A stretch of 64,000 nt of DNA from NCBI GenBank assembly GCA_900102115.1, contig FNAW01000003.1, forward strand, positions 620,001 through 684,000, given 5' to 3'. This DNA is from Blastococcus fimeti. Lineage in GTDB: Bacteria > Actinomycetota > Actinomycetes > Mycobacteriales > Geodermatophilaceae. Positions within the stretch are counted from its first letter, which is position 1; each line of letters begins with the position of its first letter. Shown piece after piece: positions 50,955 through 61,112 of this stretch. The notes beneath the pieces were generated by a model. The model was not told the origin of the DNA. It was given only the letters and a program-made list of their open reading frames with translations, and searched no databases. Made by a program: the position numbers and the translations under genes.

Positions 50955-51835
50955 CGGCCGGGTACCTGACGACGCCGGCGCCGGTCGCCGACTCCCCGCC
51001 GGTGCAGCGCACCGTCGAGGTGGTCGGCGCCCGCCCGGTCGACGCCTACGTGGAGCTGCGGCTGGCCGCCCGGGAGATCGCCGAGCGGGCGCAGCCGGGG
51101 CAGTTCGTCGCCTTCGCCGTCGGCGGGGAGACGTCCGGGCTGCTGCTGCGCCGCTCGATCGCGATCAGCACCGTCGGGGACGGCGTGGTGACCGTCGTCG
51201 TCTCCGCTGCCGGGCCCGGGTCCACCTGGCTCACCCAGCGCCGCCCCGGTGACGTCGTCGACGTCGTCGGGCCGCTCGGCCGGCCGTTCCCGGCACCCCC
51301 GGCCGGTGCCCGCGCGCTGCTGGTCGGCGGTGGCTACGGAGCCGCGGCCCTGGTCGGGCTGGCCGGGCAGCTGAAAGCGGCCGGGCACGAGGTGGCCGCC
51401 GTCGCCGGCGCCGCGTCCGCCGACCGGCTCTGCTCGGTGCAGGAGCTGACCGAGCTCGCCGACACCGTCGCGGTGACCACGGACGACGGCAGCTCCGGCC
51501 GCCGGGGCCTGGTCACCCTCGCGGTCGACGAGCTGCTGCCGGACTGCGGGGTGGTCTACGCCTGCGGCCCGATGCGCATGCTGCAGGCCGTCGCCGACGC
51601 CGCCACGGCCCTGGGCGTCCCCTCGTACGTCGCGGTCGAGGAATCCATGGCCTGCGGCATCGGGGTCTGCATGACCTGCGTGCTGCCGGTGGTGGGGTCC
51701 GACGGGCTCACCCGGCTGTCGCGTTCCTGCACCGAGGGCCCGGTCTTCGGCGGCGACCGGGTGCGGTTCGACGACGTCGGCACGCTGACCTGGGATGTCG
51801 TCGGCGCCGATGCGATGGGAGTGACGCGACCGTGA
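50951..51835 (+). CDS. pyrK: dihydroorotate dehydrogenase electron-transfer subunit (PyrK-like)
   Basis: A 294-residue ferredoxin-reductase-like flavoprotein. The FAD domain has [11 protein letters not shown], the nucleotide domain [17 protein letters not shown], and the [2Fe-2S] cluster is held by Cys235, Cys240, Cys243 and Cys260 ([20 protein letters not shown]). It passes electrons from PyrD to NAD+. It sits directly before pyrD with a 4-bp overlap, which supports the pairing. Confidence 0.92.
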
Positions 51836-52770
51836 CCCTCGTGGAGACCGCCGTCGACATGTCGACCGCGCTCGGGTCCGTGCCCGTCCCCAGCCCGGTG
51901 CTGACCGCGTCGGGGTGCTCGGCGTTCGGCCGCGAGCTCGAGCCCTTCACCGACCTCGCCGCGATCGGTGCCGTCGTGACCAAGTCGGTGCAGCTGCGGC
52001 CGCGCTCCGGGCGCCCGACGCCGCGCATGGCCGAGACGCCGAGCGGGATGCTCAACTCCATCGGCCTGCAGGGCCCCGGCATCGACGGCCTGCTCGACGG
52101 CGAGCTGCCGTGGCTGGCCGAGCGCGGAGCGCGGGCGTTCGTCTCGATCGCCGGTGTCCGCGTCGAGGACTTCGCCGAGCTGGCCGCGCGGCTGCGCGGC
52201 GTGCCCGGGGTGGCCGGCCTCGAGGTGAACATCAGCTGCCCGAACGTGGAGAGCCGCGGCGAGGTCTTCGCCTGCGACCCGGTCGCCGCCTCCGACGTGG
52301 TGGCCGCGGTGCGCGCCGCCGCCGACCCCGCCCAGCCGATCTACGCCAAGCTCAGCCCCGACGTCACCGACATCGTGTCCGTCGCCCGTGCCGTCGTGGA
52401 CGCCGGCGCCGACGGCCTCTCGATGATCAACACATTGCTCGGCCTGGTCATCGACCCCGACACGATGAAGCCGATGCTGGGCGGGATCACCGGCGGCCTC
52501 TCCGGCCCCGCGATCCGGCCGGTCGCGCTGCGCTGCGTGTGGCAGGTCCACCAGGCGCTGCCGCACGTGCCGATCCTCGGGATGGGCGGCATCCGCACCG
52601 GGCTGGACGCGCTGCAGTTCGTGCTCGCCGGGGCGTCGGCGGTCTCCGTCGGCACCGCGGTCTTCAACGACCCGTCGGCACTCGGCCGCATCCACGCGGA
52701 GCTGGCCGCCGCACTCGAGACGCGCGGCTTCGCCAGCCTGCGCGAGGCAGTGGGGTACGCGCACCGATGA
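51832..52770 (+). CDS. pyrD: dihydroorotate dehydrogenase, class 1B catalytic subunit
   Basis: A 312-residue FMN enzyme oxidising dihydroorotate to orotate. The catalytic base is Cys136 in VNISCPNVES, as in class 1 enzymes; class 2 (membrane, quinone) enzymes use Ser and have an N-terminal extension that is missing here. IYAKLSPDVTD and GGIRTGLDALQFVLAGA are FMN motifs. With PyrK it forms the NAD-linked 1B type. Overlaps on both sides are 4 bp. Confidence 0.93.
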   Translation: MTLVETAVDMSTALGSVPVPSPVLTASGCSAFGRELEPFTDLAAIGAVVTKSVQLRPRSGRPTPRMAETPSGMLNSIGLQGPGIDGLLDGELPWLAERGARAFVSIAGVRVEDFAELAARLRGVPGVAGLEVNISCPNVESRGEVFACDPVAASDVVAAVRAAADPAQPIYAKLSPDVTDIVSVARAVVDAGADGLSMINTLLGLVIDPDTMKPMLGGITGGLSGPAIRPVALRCVWQVHQALPHVPILGMGGIRTGLDALQFVLAGASAVSVGTAVFNDPSALGRIHAELAAALETRGFASLREAVGYAHR

Positions 52771-53591
52771 CCCAGCACGCGCAGCAGACGCAGACGTTCG
52801 GCGGACGGCTCACCGCGACGATCGCCGCCCGCGGCCCGCTGTGCGTGGGCATCGACCCGCACGCTCCGCTGCTCGAGAAGTGGGGGCTGCCTGACTCACC
52901 CGACGGCCTGGCCCGGTTCACCGACGCCGTGGTCGACGCGCTGGCCGGCTCGGTGGCCGTCCTCAAGCCGCAGCTGGCCTTCTACGAGCGGCACGGGTCG
53001 AAGGGCCTGGCCGTCCTGGAGGACGGCGTCGCGCGGGCGCGGGCCGCGGGTGCGCTGCTGCTGCTCGACGCCAAGCGCGGTGACATCGGCTCGACGATGG
53101 ACGCCTACGCCGACTACCTGCGCCCCGAGCACCCGCTGGCCGTCGACGCGATGACGGTCAGCCCCTACCTCGGCGCCGGCTCGCTCGAGCCGGCGGTGGC
53201 GACCGCACGGGAGCACGGCGGCGGGTTGTTCGTCCTCGCCCGCACCTCCAACCCCGACGCGGGCTCGCTGCAGCTGGTCGGGACGCCGTCGGTCGCGCAG
53301 CGCGTCGTCGACACCGTCCGCGGCTGGAACGAGGAGACCCCGGGCGGCTCCTTCGGTCTCGTCGTGGGCGCGACCCTGGCCGAGCTGGACGTCGACCTCA
53401 CCGGCCTCGGCGGGCCGGTCCTGGCCCCCGGCCTCGGCGCCCAGGGCGGCTCGGCCGCCGACGTGCGCCGGCTGTTCGGCACCGGCAGCGTCGTCCTGCC
53501 CAGCGTCTCGCGCGACGTGCTCTCCGCGGGACCGGACGTCGCCGGGCTGCGCGCCGCGGCGGACCGCTGGGCGGAGTCCCTGGCCGTCTGA
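52767..53591 (+). CDS. pyrF: orotidine 5'-phosphate decarboxylase (type 2)
   Basis: A 274-residue enzyme giving UMP from OMP, the last step. The catalytic LLDAKRGDIGSTMDAYADY carries the Asp/Lys network, and VLAPGLGAQGG binds phosphate. It is the longer actinobacterial/myxobacterial type 2 form. ATG overlaps the pyrD stop. Last gene of the pyr operon; no clear hairpin follows at once. Confidence 0.95.
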   Translation: MTQHAQQTQTFGGRLTATIAARGPLCVGIDPHAPLLEKWGLPDSPDGLARFTDAVVDALAGSVAVLKPQLAFYERHGSKGLAVLEDGVARARAAGALLLLDAKRGDIGSTMDAYADYLRPEHPLAVDAMTVSPYLGAGSLEPAVATAREHGGGLFVLARTSNPDAGSLQLVGTPSVAQRVVDTVRGWNEETPGGSFGLVVGATLAELDVDLTGLGGPVLAPGLGAQGGSAADVRRLFGTGSVVLPSVSRDVLSAGPDVAGLRAAADRWAESLAV

Positions 53592-53896
53592 CCGGCGTGT
53601 CGGAACCACGGCGTGTCGCCGCCGTCGGCCCTGCCGATCGGCCAGGAACGTGATTGGGACGGTATCGTCCGCATTCGCCGCTGACCTGCAGCGATCACCG
53701 TCGGTGAACGGAATCGTCACCTTCGTGTGAACGACACCGGGCGGATCCGCGCGCGGCGCACTGCCCGGTGTCGTGACCTGCGGATTTGCTCCATACTGCG
53801 GGGATCGCGAGGCTCAGGGCCCGCACGCAGTCCCCTGTGAATCCGCGAACAGCACCGCCGGCACCGATGCCGGCGACAACACGATTGGGTTGCACC
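53592..53896 (+). promoter_or_regulatory. mihF upstream region with inverted repeat and promoter
   Basis: This 305-bp gap has an 11-bp perfect inverted repeat (CGACACCGGGC 53732-53742 and GCCCGGTGTCG 53763-53773, 20-nt loop). It is followed by a CATACT -10-like box (53792-53797). The right arm covers the expected -35 place. A start near 53804 would leave an mRNA leader of about 90 nt before mihF. Nothing else is recognisable. Confidence 0.45.
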
Positions 53897-54223
53897 ATGC
53901 CCCTTCCCGAACTGTCCCCGGAGCAGCGCGCCGCCGCACTCGAGAAGGCCGCAGCCGCCCGCAAGGCGCGGGCCGAGCTGCGCGAGCGGCTCAAGAGCAA
54001 GGGCGCCACGGTCGGCGACGTCCTCAAGCAGGGGGACACCGACGAGGTGATCGGCAAGATGCGCGTGTCGGCGGTCCTGGAGTCCCTCCCGGGAGTCGGC
54101 AAGGCGCGGGCTGCGAAGATCATGGAACGCCTGGAGATCTCCCCGACGCGGCGCGTGCGGGGTCTGGGCGCCAACCAGCGCCGCGCGCTGGAGACGGAGT
54201 TCGGCGCCGACCAGGCCGACTGA
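53897..54223 (+). CDS. mihF: integration host factor, actinobacterial type (mIHF/sIHF)
   Basis: A 108-residue nucleoid protein. It starts [20 protein letters not shown] with a long N-terminal helix. The helix-two-turn-helix part is [20 protein letters not shown] and [15 protein letters not shown], the DNA-binding surface described for mycobacterial and Streptomyces homologues. It is unrelated to E. coli IHF in sequence. ATG 53897 is chosen by homology. It lies upstream of gmk, the conserved actinobacterial order. Confidence 0.95.
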   Translation: MPLPELSPEQRAAALEKAAAARKARAELRERLKSKGATVGDVLKQGDTDEVIGKMRVSAVLESLPGVGKARAAKIMERLEISPTRRVRGLGANQRRALETEFGADQAD

Positions 54224-54263
54224 TCCCCGTTCCGCGCGCGCACGACCCGGACGAGGACGACGA

Positions 54264-54851
54264 GTGGTTTCGAACGCACCGGCACGGCTGACCGTCCTGT
54301 CCGGACCCTCCGGGGTCGGCAAGGGCACCGTGGTCGCCGAGGTCCGGCGGAGGCACCCCGGCGTGTGGGTGTCGGTGTCCGTGACCACCCGCCGCCCCCG
54401 TCCGGGGGAGATCGACGGCGTGCACTACCACTTCCTCACTCCCGCGGAGTTCGACCGGCTGATCGCCACCGAGGGGCTGCTGGAGTGGGCCGAGTACGCC
54501 GGCAACCGCTACGGCACCCCGGTGGCCCCCGTGCGCGAGCGGCTGGCCGCCGGCTCGCCCGCCCTGCTCGAGATCGAGCTGCAGGGCGCCCGCCAGGTGC
54601 GGGCCCGCGCCCCGGAGGCCCAGCTGGTCTTCCTGGCGCCGCCGTCCTGGGGCGAGCTGGTGAGCCGGCTGGCCGGCCGGGGGTCGGAACCGGCCGCCGT
54701 CCAGGAGGCCCGGCTGGCCATCGCGCAGGCCGAACTGGACGCCGCCGGCGAGTTCGACGTGGTGGTCGTCAACGACGACGTGGCCCGCGCCGCCGATGAG
54801 TTGGTAGGCTTGCTGACTGCGCCCTCGCCCGGACTCGTGCCGGGGGAGTAG
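54264..54851 (+). CDS. gmk: guanylate kinase
   Basis: A 195-residue P-loop kinase turning GMP into GDP. The P-loop GPSGVGKGT begins at residue 14, GMP-binding residues are in [21 protein letters not shown] and [10 protein letters not shown], and [13 protein letters not shown] follows. GTG start 40 bp after mihF. A TAGGCT at 54805-54810 in its 3' end may be an internal promoter for rpoZ. Confidence 0.95.
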   Translation: MVSNAPARLTVLSGPSGVGKGTVVAEVRRRHPGVWVSVSVTTRRPRPGEIDGVHYHFLTPAEFDRLIATEGLLEWAEYAGNRYGTPVAPVRERLAAGSPALLEIELQGARQVRARAPEAQLVFLAPPSWGELVSRLAGRGSEPAAVQEARLAIAQAELDAAGEFDVVVVNDDVARAADELVGLLTAPSPGLVPGE

Positions 54852-54915
54852 CGCCCACGAGGAAGAGCGCCGCCGTTCTCTTCCTCCCGCTGTCGAATGA
54901 GGAGCACGCCCGCCC

Positions 54916-55179
54916 GTGTCCGGAGTCGCACCTGCCCCCGAGGGCATCACCAACCCGCCGATCGACGAGCTGCTCGAGCGCACCAGCAGCAAGTACGGCC
55001 TGGTCATCTTCGCCGCGAAGCGCGCGCGCCAGATCAACGCCTACTACAGCCAGCTCTCCGAGGGCCTGCTGGAGTACGTCGGCCCGCTGGTCGACACCGC
55101 GCCGCAGGAGAAGCCCCTCTCGATCGCGCTCCGCGAGATCAACGAGGGTCTGCTGACCCACACCGCCGGCGAGAACTGA
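54916..55179 (+). CDS. rpoZ: RNA polymerase omega subunit
   Basis: An 87-residue subunit that helps RNA polymerase assembly. The conserved [32 protein letters not shown] and [15 protein letters not shown] are present. GTG start 64 bp after gmk. It is followed by a strong terminator hairpin. Confidence 0.96.
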   Translation: MSGVAPAPEGITNPPIDELLERTSSKYGLVIFAAKRARQINAYYSQLSEGLLEYVGPLVDTAPQEKPLSIALREINEGLLTHTAGEN

Positions 55180-55210
55180 GCCGGCCGGCCTCCGGGCCAC
55201 CCCAGATCTG

Positions 55211-55248
55211 ATGACGACGCCCCCGGTCCCGGCCGGGGGCGTCGTCAT
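55211..55248 (+). terminator. rho-independent-like terminator after rpoZ
   Basis: Perfect 16-bp arms (55211-55226 and 55233-55248) with a 6-nt loop, 31 bp past the rpoZ stop. The U-tract is poor, as is usual in such genomes. Confidence 0.75.
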
Positions 55249-55256
55249 GTCTGCGG

Positions 55257-55262
55257 CAGGAT
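55257..55262 (+). promoter_or_regulatory. -10-like box for leaderless coaBC
   Basis: CAGGAT ends 6 nt before the coaBC ATG, right after the rpoZ terminator. No Shine-Dalgarno is present. Confidence 0.45.
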
Positions 55263-55268
55263 GAGCGC

Positions 55269-56486
55269 ATGAGCCGGATCGTGCTGGGCGTCAGCGGTGG
55301 CGTGGCCGCGTACAAGGCGGCGCTCCTGCTGCGCGCGTTCACCGAGGCCGGGCACGACGTGCGCGTCGTCCCCACCCCGGGCGCGCTGCACTTCGTCGGC
55401 GCGGCGACCTTCGAGGCGCTGTCCGGCAACCCGGTCACCACCGACGTCTGGTCCGACGTGCCGGAGGTGGCACACGTCCGCATCGGCCAGGAGGCCGACC
55501 TCGTCGTCGTCGCCCCGGCCACCGCCGACCTGCTCGCCCGGGCCGCCGCCGGCCGGGCCGACGACCTGCTCTCCGCGACGCTGCTCACCGCGCACTGCCC
55601 GGTGGTGTTCGTGCCGGCGATGCACACCGAGATGTGGCTGCACCCGGCCACCCAGGACAACGTCGCCACGCTGCGCCGCCGCGGCTCGATCGTGCTGCCG
55701 CCCGCGGTCGGCCGGCTCACCGGCCCCGACTCCGGCCCCGGGCGGCTCCCCGAGCCCGCCGACATCGCCGCCCTGGCCGCCGTCGTCCTGGAGTCCGGCG
55801 CCGCCGCGTTGGCCCAGGACCTCGTCGGTCGCCGCGTCGTCATCAGCGCCGGCGGCACCCGGGAGCCGCTGGACCCGGTCCGCTACCTGGGCAACCGCTC
55901 CTCGGGCAAGCAGGGCTGGGCGCTCGCCCGGGTGGCCGCGGCCCGCGGCGCCGAGGTGGTCGTGGTCGCGGCGAACGTCGAGCTCCCGGCGCCGTTCGGC
56001 GTCCGTGTGGTCCCGGTGGGCACCGCGGAGGAGCTGCGCACGGCGATGCACGCCGAGGCCCGGGACGCCGACGTCGTCGTGATGAGCGCCGCGGTCGCCG
56101 ACTTCCGCCCGGCCGCCGTGGCCGGCGCCAAGATGAAGAAGGACTCGGCCGGTGAGCCGGAGTCGGTGCCGCTGGTGCGCAACGCCGACGTCCTCGCCGA
56201 GCTCGTGACGGAACGCCGCCCGGGTCAACTGGTCGTCGGCTTCGCCGCCGAGACCGGGGACGCCGAGGCCGACGTGCTCACCCACGCCCGCGCCAAGCTG
56301 GCCCGCAAGGGCTGCGACCTGCTCGTGGTCAACGACGTCTCCGCCGGGCAGGTGTTCGGCAAGGCGGACAACACCGTCGTCGTCCTGGCCGCCGACGGGT
56401 CGGCGGAGGAGATCGGGCCCGGCCCGAAGGACCTGATCGCCGCCGGGATCTGGACGACGATCGCCGCCCGGACGACCCCGGCCTGA
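55269..56486 (+). CDS. coaBC: bifunctional phosphopantothenoylcysteine decarboxylase / phosphopantothenate-cysteine ligase
   Basis: A 405-residue CoA-pathway enzyme. The N-terminal FMN decarboxylase (1-190) has VLGVSGGVAAYKAA, a VAHVRIGQEADL region with the active His, and PAMHTEMW where many relatives have PAMNxxMW. The C-terminal ligase has ISAGGTREPLDPVRYLGNRS, the KMKK nucleotide motif, and GFAAETGD. ATG 55269, leaderless by the CAGGAT box. Confidence 0.95.
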   Translation: MSRIVLGVSGGVAAYKAALLLRAFTEAGHDVRVVPTPGALHFVGAATFEALSGNPVTTDVWSDVPEVAHVRIGQEADLVVVAPATADLLARAAAGRADDLLSATLLTAHCPVVFVPAMHTEMWLHPATQDNVATLRRRGSIVLPPAVGRLTGPDSGPGRLPEPADIAALAAVVLESGAAALAQDLVGRRVVISAGGTREPLDPVRYLGNRSSGKQGWALARVAAARGAEVVVVAANVELPAPFGVRVVPVGTAEELRTAMHAEARDADVVVMSAAVADFRPAAVAGAKMKKDSAGEPESVPLVRNADVLAELVTERRPGQLVVGFAAETGDAEADVLTHARAKLARKGCDLLVVNDVSAGQVFGKADNTVVVLAADGSAEEIGPGPKDLIAAGIWTTIAARTTPA

Positions 56487-56539
56487 CCCGGACGGTCCAC
56501 AGCACCACCCGCGCCGACCGTCCGCCGGTCTCGTCCGGG

Positions 56540-56545
56540 TAACGT
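56540..56545 (+). promoter_or_regulatory. candidate -10 box of metK
   Basis: TAACGT in the 141-bp coaBC-metK gap, 82 nt before the ATG. CAGGAG (56615-56620) is the ribosome binding site. I see no SAM-riboswitch-like fold in the leader. Confidence 0.35.
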
Positions 56546-56627
56546 GCCCCCACGAGTCGGAGTAGCGAGCGGCTCGATGTTCTGCGCCAGCGACCAGCCT
56601 CGTGCCCAGCGACCCAGGAGTACCGAC

Positions 56628-57824
<1,197 letters not shown>

Positions 57825-57869
57825 GCACTGGACAGCTCCGCTCCACCCGACGACCCGGGACCCCCGCGC

Positions 57870-59834
57870 ATGCCGCGGGTGGCCCGGGTCGTCGTCGACG
57901 TGCCCCTGGCGCACCTGGACCGGCCCTTCGACTACGCCGTCCCGGAGAAGCTCGCCGACACCGTGCAGGCCGGGTGCCGGGTGCGGGTGCGGTTCCACGG
58001 CCGGCTGGTCGACGGCGTCGTCTGGGAGCTGGGGGACACCACCGACTTCACCGGCAGCCTGCAGCCGCTGTCGCACGTGCCCTCCGGCGAGCCGGTGCTC
58101 ACCCCGCAGGTGGCGCGGCTGGTGCGGACGGTGGCCGACCGGTACGCGGGCACCGCCAGCGACGTGCTGCGCCTCGCCCTGCCGCCGCGCCGGTCGGCCG
58201 CCGAGAAGCGGGAGAGCCCCACGCCGGACGCCCTGCCCGAACCGCCGGACCCCGCCGGGTTCGGGCGCTATCCGGCCGGACCGGCGCTGCTCGACGCGCT
58301 GGCCGAGGGGCGCCCGGCCCGCGCGGTGTGGACGGCGCTGCCCGGCGAGGACTGGCCCGCCCGGCTGGTGGAGCTGTGCCGGGCGGCGCTCTCCGGGCGG
58401 CGCGGGGCGCTGGTCGTCGTCCCGGACGGCCGCGACCTGGACCGGCTCGCCGCCGCGGCCGCCGCGCTGCTGCCCGCGCACTCGTTCACCGTGCTGCGCG
58501 CCGACGACTCCCCGGAGAAGCGCTACCGCGCCTTCCTGGCCGCGTCGCGTGGCGCGGCACAGGTGGTCCTGGGCACCCGGGCGGCGATGTTCGCCCCGGT
58601 CCGGGACCTCGGCCTGGTCGTGATCTGGGACGACGGCGACGACCTGCACGCCGACGAGCGCGCGCCCTATCCGCACGCGCGCGACGTGCTGGTACAGCGA
58701 GCGTGGCTCGACGACTGCGCCGCCGTGGTCGCCGGGACGACGCGAACGGCGGAGGGCGCGCTGCTGGTGGAGTCCGGCTGGGCGCACGAGCTGGTCGCCG
58801 ACCGCGCCGTCCTGCGCTCGGCCGCGCCGCGCGTCCAGGCACTCGGCGAGGACTTCGAGCTGGCCCGCGACGCCGCGGCCCGCTCGGCCCGGCTGCCGTC
58901 GCTGGCGCACGAGGCGGCCCGGAAGGCGCTGGCCGCCGACACCCCGGTGCTGGTGCAGGTGCCCCGTCGCGGCTACGTGCCCTCGCTGGCCTGCGCGCGC
59001 TGCCGGGCGCCGGCCCGCTGCGCGCACTGCGCCGGGCCGCTGGGCATCTCGCCGCGGCCGGGCCCGGGCGGCGCACGGATCCCGGCCTGCCGCTGGTGCG
59101 CCCGACCGGCGGCCACCTTCGACTGCCCGCACTGCCACGGCACCAAGCTGCGCGCCTCGGTGATCGGTGACGCGCGGACGGCGGAGGAGCTGGCCCGGGC
59201 CTTCCCCGGGGCGGCCATGCGCACCTCGGGCAGCACGTCGGGGGTCCTGGCGACCGTGCCGGGCGGTGCCTCGCTCGTGGTGGCGACGCCGGGCGCCGAG
59301 CCGGTGGCCGAGGGCGGCTACGGCGCGGCGCTGCTGCTCGACTCGTGGGCGCTGCTGGGCCGGGCCGACCTGCGGGCGGGGGAGGAGACGCTGCGGCGCT
59401 GGATGAACGCCGCCGCGCTCGTGCGCCCCGCCTCGGCCGGTGGGCACGTCGTCGTCGCGGCCGACGCCGGGCACCCCGTCGTCCAGGCGCTGGTGCGGTG
59501 GGACCCGGCCTGGCTGGCCGCCCGGGAGCTGAGCGACCGCCGCGAACTGGGCTTCCCGCCGGTGACCCGGATGGCCTCGGTCACTGGCTCCCCGGCGGCG
59601 CTCGCGGAGTTCCTCGAGGCGCTCCGGCTGCCGGAGGACGCCGACCTGCTGGGTCCGGTGCCCGAGCGGCCGCGGCCGGGCCAGGAGGGCGAGCGGGAGC
59701 GCTACCTGGTGCGGGTGCCGCGGGCGTCCGGCGCCGCGCTGGCGCACGCCCTGGCCGAGGTGCAGGGCGTGCGCAGCGCGAAGAAGGTGCCCGAGCACGT
59801 CCGGGTGCAGCTCGACCCGCTGGACCTGGTCTGA
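57870..59834 (+). CDS. priA: PriA-like primosomal protein N', helicase motifs lost
   Basis: A 654-residue protein with the PriA N-terminal DNA-binding domain (VDVPLAHLDRPFDYAVPE) and the two-zinc module: Cys375, 378, 384, 387, 407, 410, 419 and 422. Walker A is missing: the usual GxTGSGKT region reads VWTALPGEDWPAR, and the DEAH box reads VVIWDDGDD. So it cannot be a normal ATPase/helicase. It may still bind forks and load the replicative helicase. Actinobacterial PriA proteins are known to lack these motifs, so this is likely normal for the phylum. Confidence 0.9.
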   Translation: MPRVARVVVDVPLAHLDRPFDYAVPEKLADTVQAGCRVRVRFHGRLVDGVVWELGDTTDFTGSLQPLSHVPSGEPVLTPQVARLVRTVADRYAGTASDVLRLALPPRRSAAEKRESPTPDALPEPPDPAGFGRYPAGPALLDALAEGRPARAVWTALPGEDWPARLVELCRAALSGRRGALVVVPDGRDLDRLAAAAAALLPAHSFTVLRADDSPEKRYRAFLAASRGAAQVVLGTRAAMFAPVRDLGLVVIWDDGDDLHADERAPYPHARDVLVQRAWLDDCAAVVAGTTRTAEGALLVESGWAHELVADRAVLRSAAPRVQALGEDFELARDAAARSARLPSLAHEAARKALAADTPVLVQVPRRGYVPSLACARCRAPARCAHCAGPLGISPRPGPGGARIPACRWCARPAATFDCPHCHGTKLRASVIGDARTAEELARAFPGAAMRTSGSTSGVLATVPGGASLVVATPGAEPVAEGGYGAALLLDSWALLGRADLRAGEETLRRWMNAAALVRPASAGGHVVVAADAGHPVVQALVRWDPAWLAARELSDRRELGFPPVTRMASVTGSPAALAEFLEALRLPEDADLLGPVPERPRPGQEGERERYLVRVPRASGAALAHALAEVQGVRSAKKVPEHVRVQLDPLDLV

Positions 59835-59844
59835 GGATGCCGGG

Positions 59845-59850
59845 CAGGAT
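59845..59850 (+). promoter_or_regulatory. -10-like box for leaderless racemase gene
   Basis: CAGGAT ends 6 nt before GTG 59857. It is the same hexamer and spacing as in front of coaBC. Confidence 0.4.
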
Positions 59851-59856
59851 GCGGTC

Positions 59857-60582
59857 GTGCGGACGATCGGCCTGCTGGGCGGGATGAGCTGGGAGAGCAG
59901 CGGGCTGTACTACCGCCTGCTCAACGAAGGGGTGCGCGACGAGCTGGGCGGGCTGCACTCCGCCCGCTGCGTGCTGCTGTCGGTGGACTTCGCGGACATC
60001 GCGGAGCTGCAGGAGGCCGGCGACTGGGCGCGTGCCGGGGAGGTCCTGGCCGCCGACGCCCGCTCGCTGCAGGCCGCCGGGGCCGACCTGGTCCTGCTGT
60101 GCACGAACACGATGCACACCGTCGCCGACGCGGTGACCGCCGGCCTCGACGTGCCGTTGCTGCACATCGGGGACAGCACCGCCGAGGCGATCACCGCGGC
60201 CGGGCTGACCCGGATCGGGCTGCTCGGCACCCGGTACACGATGGAGCAGCCGTTCCTGGTCGACCGGCTGACCGCCGCCGGCCTCGATGTCGTCGTCCCC
60301 GAGGCGGCCGACCGGGAACTGGTGCACCGGGTGATCTACGACGAGCTGGTGCTCGGGGTGGTCCGTGAGGAGTCCCGCCGGGCGTACGGAGAGGTCGTGG
60401 ACCGGCTGGTGGCCCGCGGCGCGCAGGGCGTGATCCTCGGCTGCACCGAGATCGAGCTGCTGATCGGGCCGGGTGACGTCGACGTCCCGACCTTCCCGAC
60501 GACGGCGCTGCACGTCGCGGCGGCCGTGCGGGCCGCGCTGGCGGGAGACGCGTCCGCGCCCCCGCCTACCATCGACGGGTGA
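59857..60582 (+). CDS. aspartate/glutamate racemase family protein
   Basis: A 241-residue, cofactor-independent racemase of the Asp/Glu superfamily. The two catalytic Cys are in VLLCTNTMH and [11 protein letters not shown]. It starts [19 protein letters not shown], the usual YgeA-like N-terminus. The substrate may be aspartate, glutamate or a broader set. GTG start, leaderless by its box. Its last 4 bp overlap def, so racemase and def may be co-translated. Confidence 0.9.
   Translation: MRTIGLLGGMSWESSGLYYRLLNEGVRDELGGLHSARCVLLSVDFADIAELQEAGDWARAGEVLAADARSLQAAGADLVLLCTNTMHTVADAVTAGLDVPLLHIGDSTAEAITAAGLTRIGLLGTRYTMEQPFLVDRLTAAGLDVVVPEAADRELVHRVIYDELVLGVVREESRRAYGEVVDRLVARGAQGVILGCTEIELLIGPGDVDVPTFPTTALHVAAAVRAALAGDASAPPPTIDG
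60567..60572 (+). promoter_or_regulatory. -10 box for leaderless def
   Basis: TACCAT ends 6 nt before the def GTG, inside the 3' end of the racemase gene. It would start a def-fmt-rsmB transcript at the start codon. Confidence 0.45.
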
Positions 60583-61112
60583 GCGTCACCCCGATCCGGC
60601 TGTACGGCGACCCCGTCCTGCGCACCCCCGCGGCTCCCGTCGTCGACTTCGACGCCGAGCTGCGGCAGCTGGTCACCGACCTCACCGAGACCATGCACGC
60701 CGCCGGCGGCGCCGGGCTGGCCGCGCCGCAGATCGGCGTGGGCCTGCGGGTGTTCACCTGGTTCGTCGACGGCGAGGTGGGCCACCTGATCAACCCCGAC
60801 GTCGCCGCCGTGGGCGAGGAGATCCAGGACGGCCCCGAGGGCTGCCTGTCGATCCCGGGTCTGCGCTACGACTGCCGACGGCACCTGCACGTGGTGGCGT
60901 CGGGCTGGAACATGCACGGCGACCCGGTGCGGATCGAGGGCTCGGAGCTGCTGGCCCGCGCCATCCAGCACGAGACCGACCACCTCGACGGCGTCCTGTT
61001 CGTCGACCGGCTCGACGAGGTCGCCCGCACCGCCGCCCTGGCCGAGCTGGAGGCCGCCGAGTGGGCCGGCATCCCCGCCTACCTCCCCGTCGTGAAAGTG
61101 AGCCCGCACTGA
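60579..61112 (+). CDS. def: peptide deformylase
   Basis: A 177-residue metalloenzyme removing formyl groups from new proteins. Motif 1 [12 protein letters not shown], motif 2 EGCLSIPG (metal Cys) and motif 3 QHETDHLDG (metal His and catalytic Glu) are intact. GTG start overlapping the racemase stop. Its stop overlaps the proposed fmt start as CTGA. It acts after Fmt in the formylation cycle. Confidence 0.96.
   Translation: MSVTPIRLYGDPVLRTPAAPVVDFDAELRQLVTDLTETMHAAGGAGLAAPQIGVGLRVFTWFVDGEVGHLINPDVAAVGEEIQDGPEGCLSIPGLRYDCRRHLHVVASGWNMHGDPVRIEGSELLARAIQHETDHLDGVLFVDRLDEVARTAALAELEAAEWAGIPAYLPVVKVSPH

Noticed and set aside
56487..56627. SAM riboswitch upstream of metK
   Set aside because: No recognisable conserved SAM-riboswitch stems or core in the 141-bp leader; only a -10 box and a ribosome binding site.
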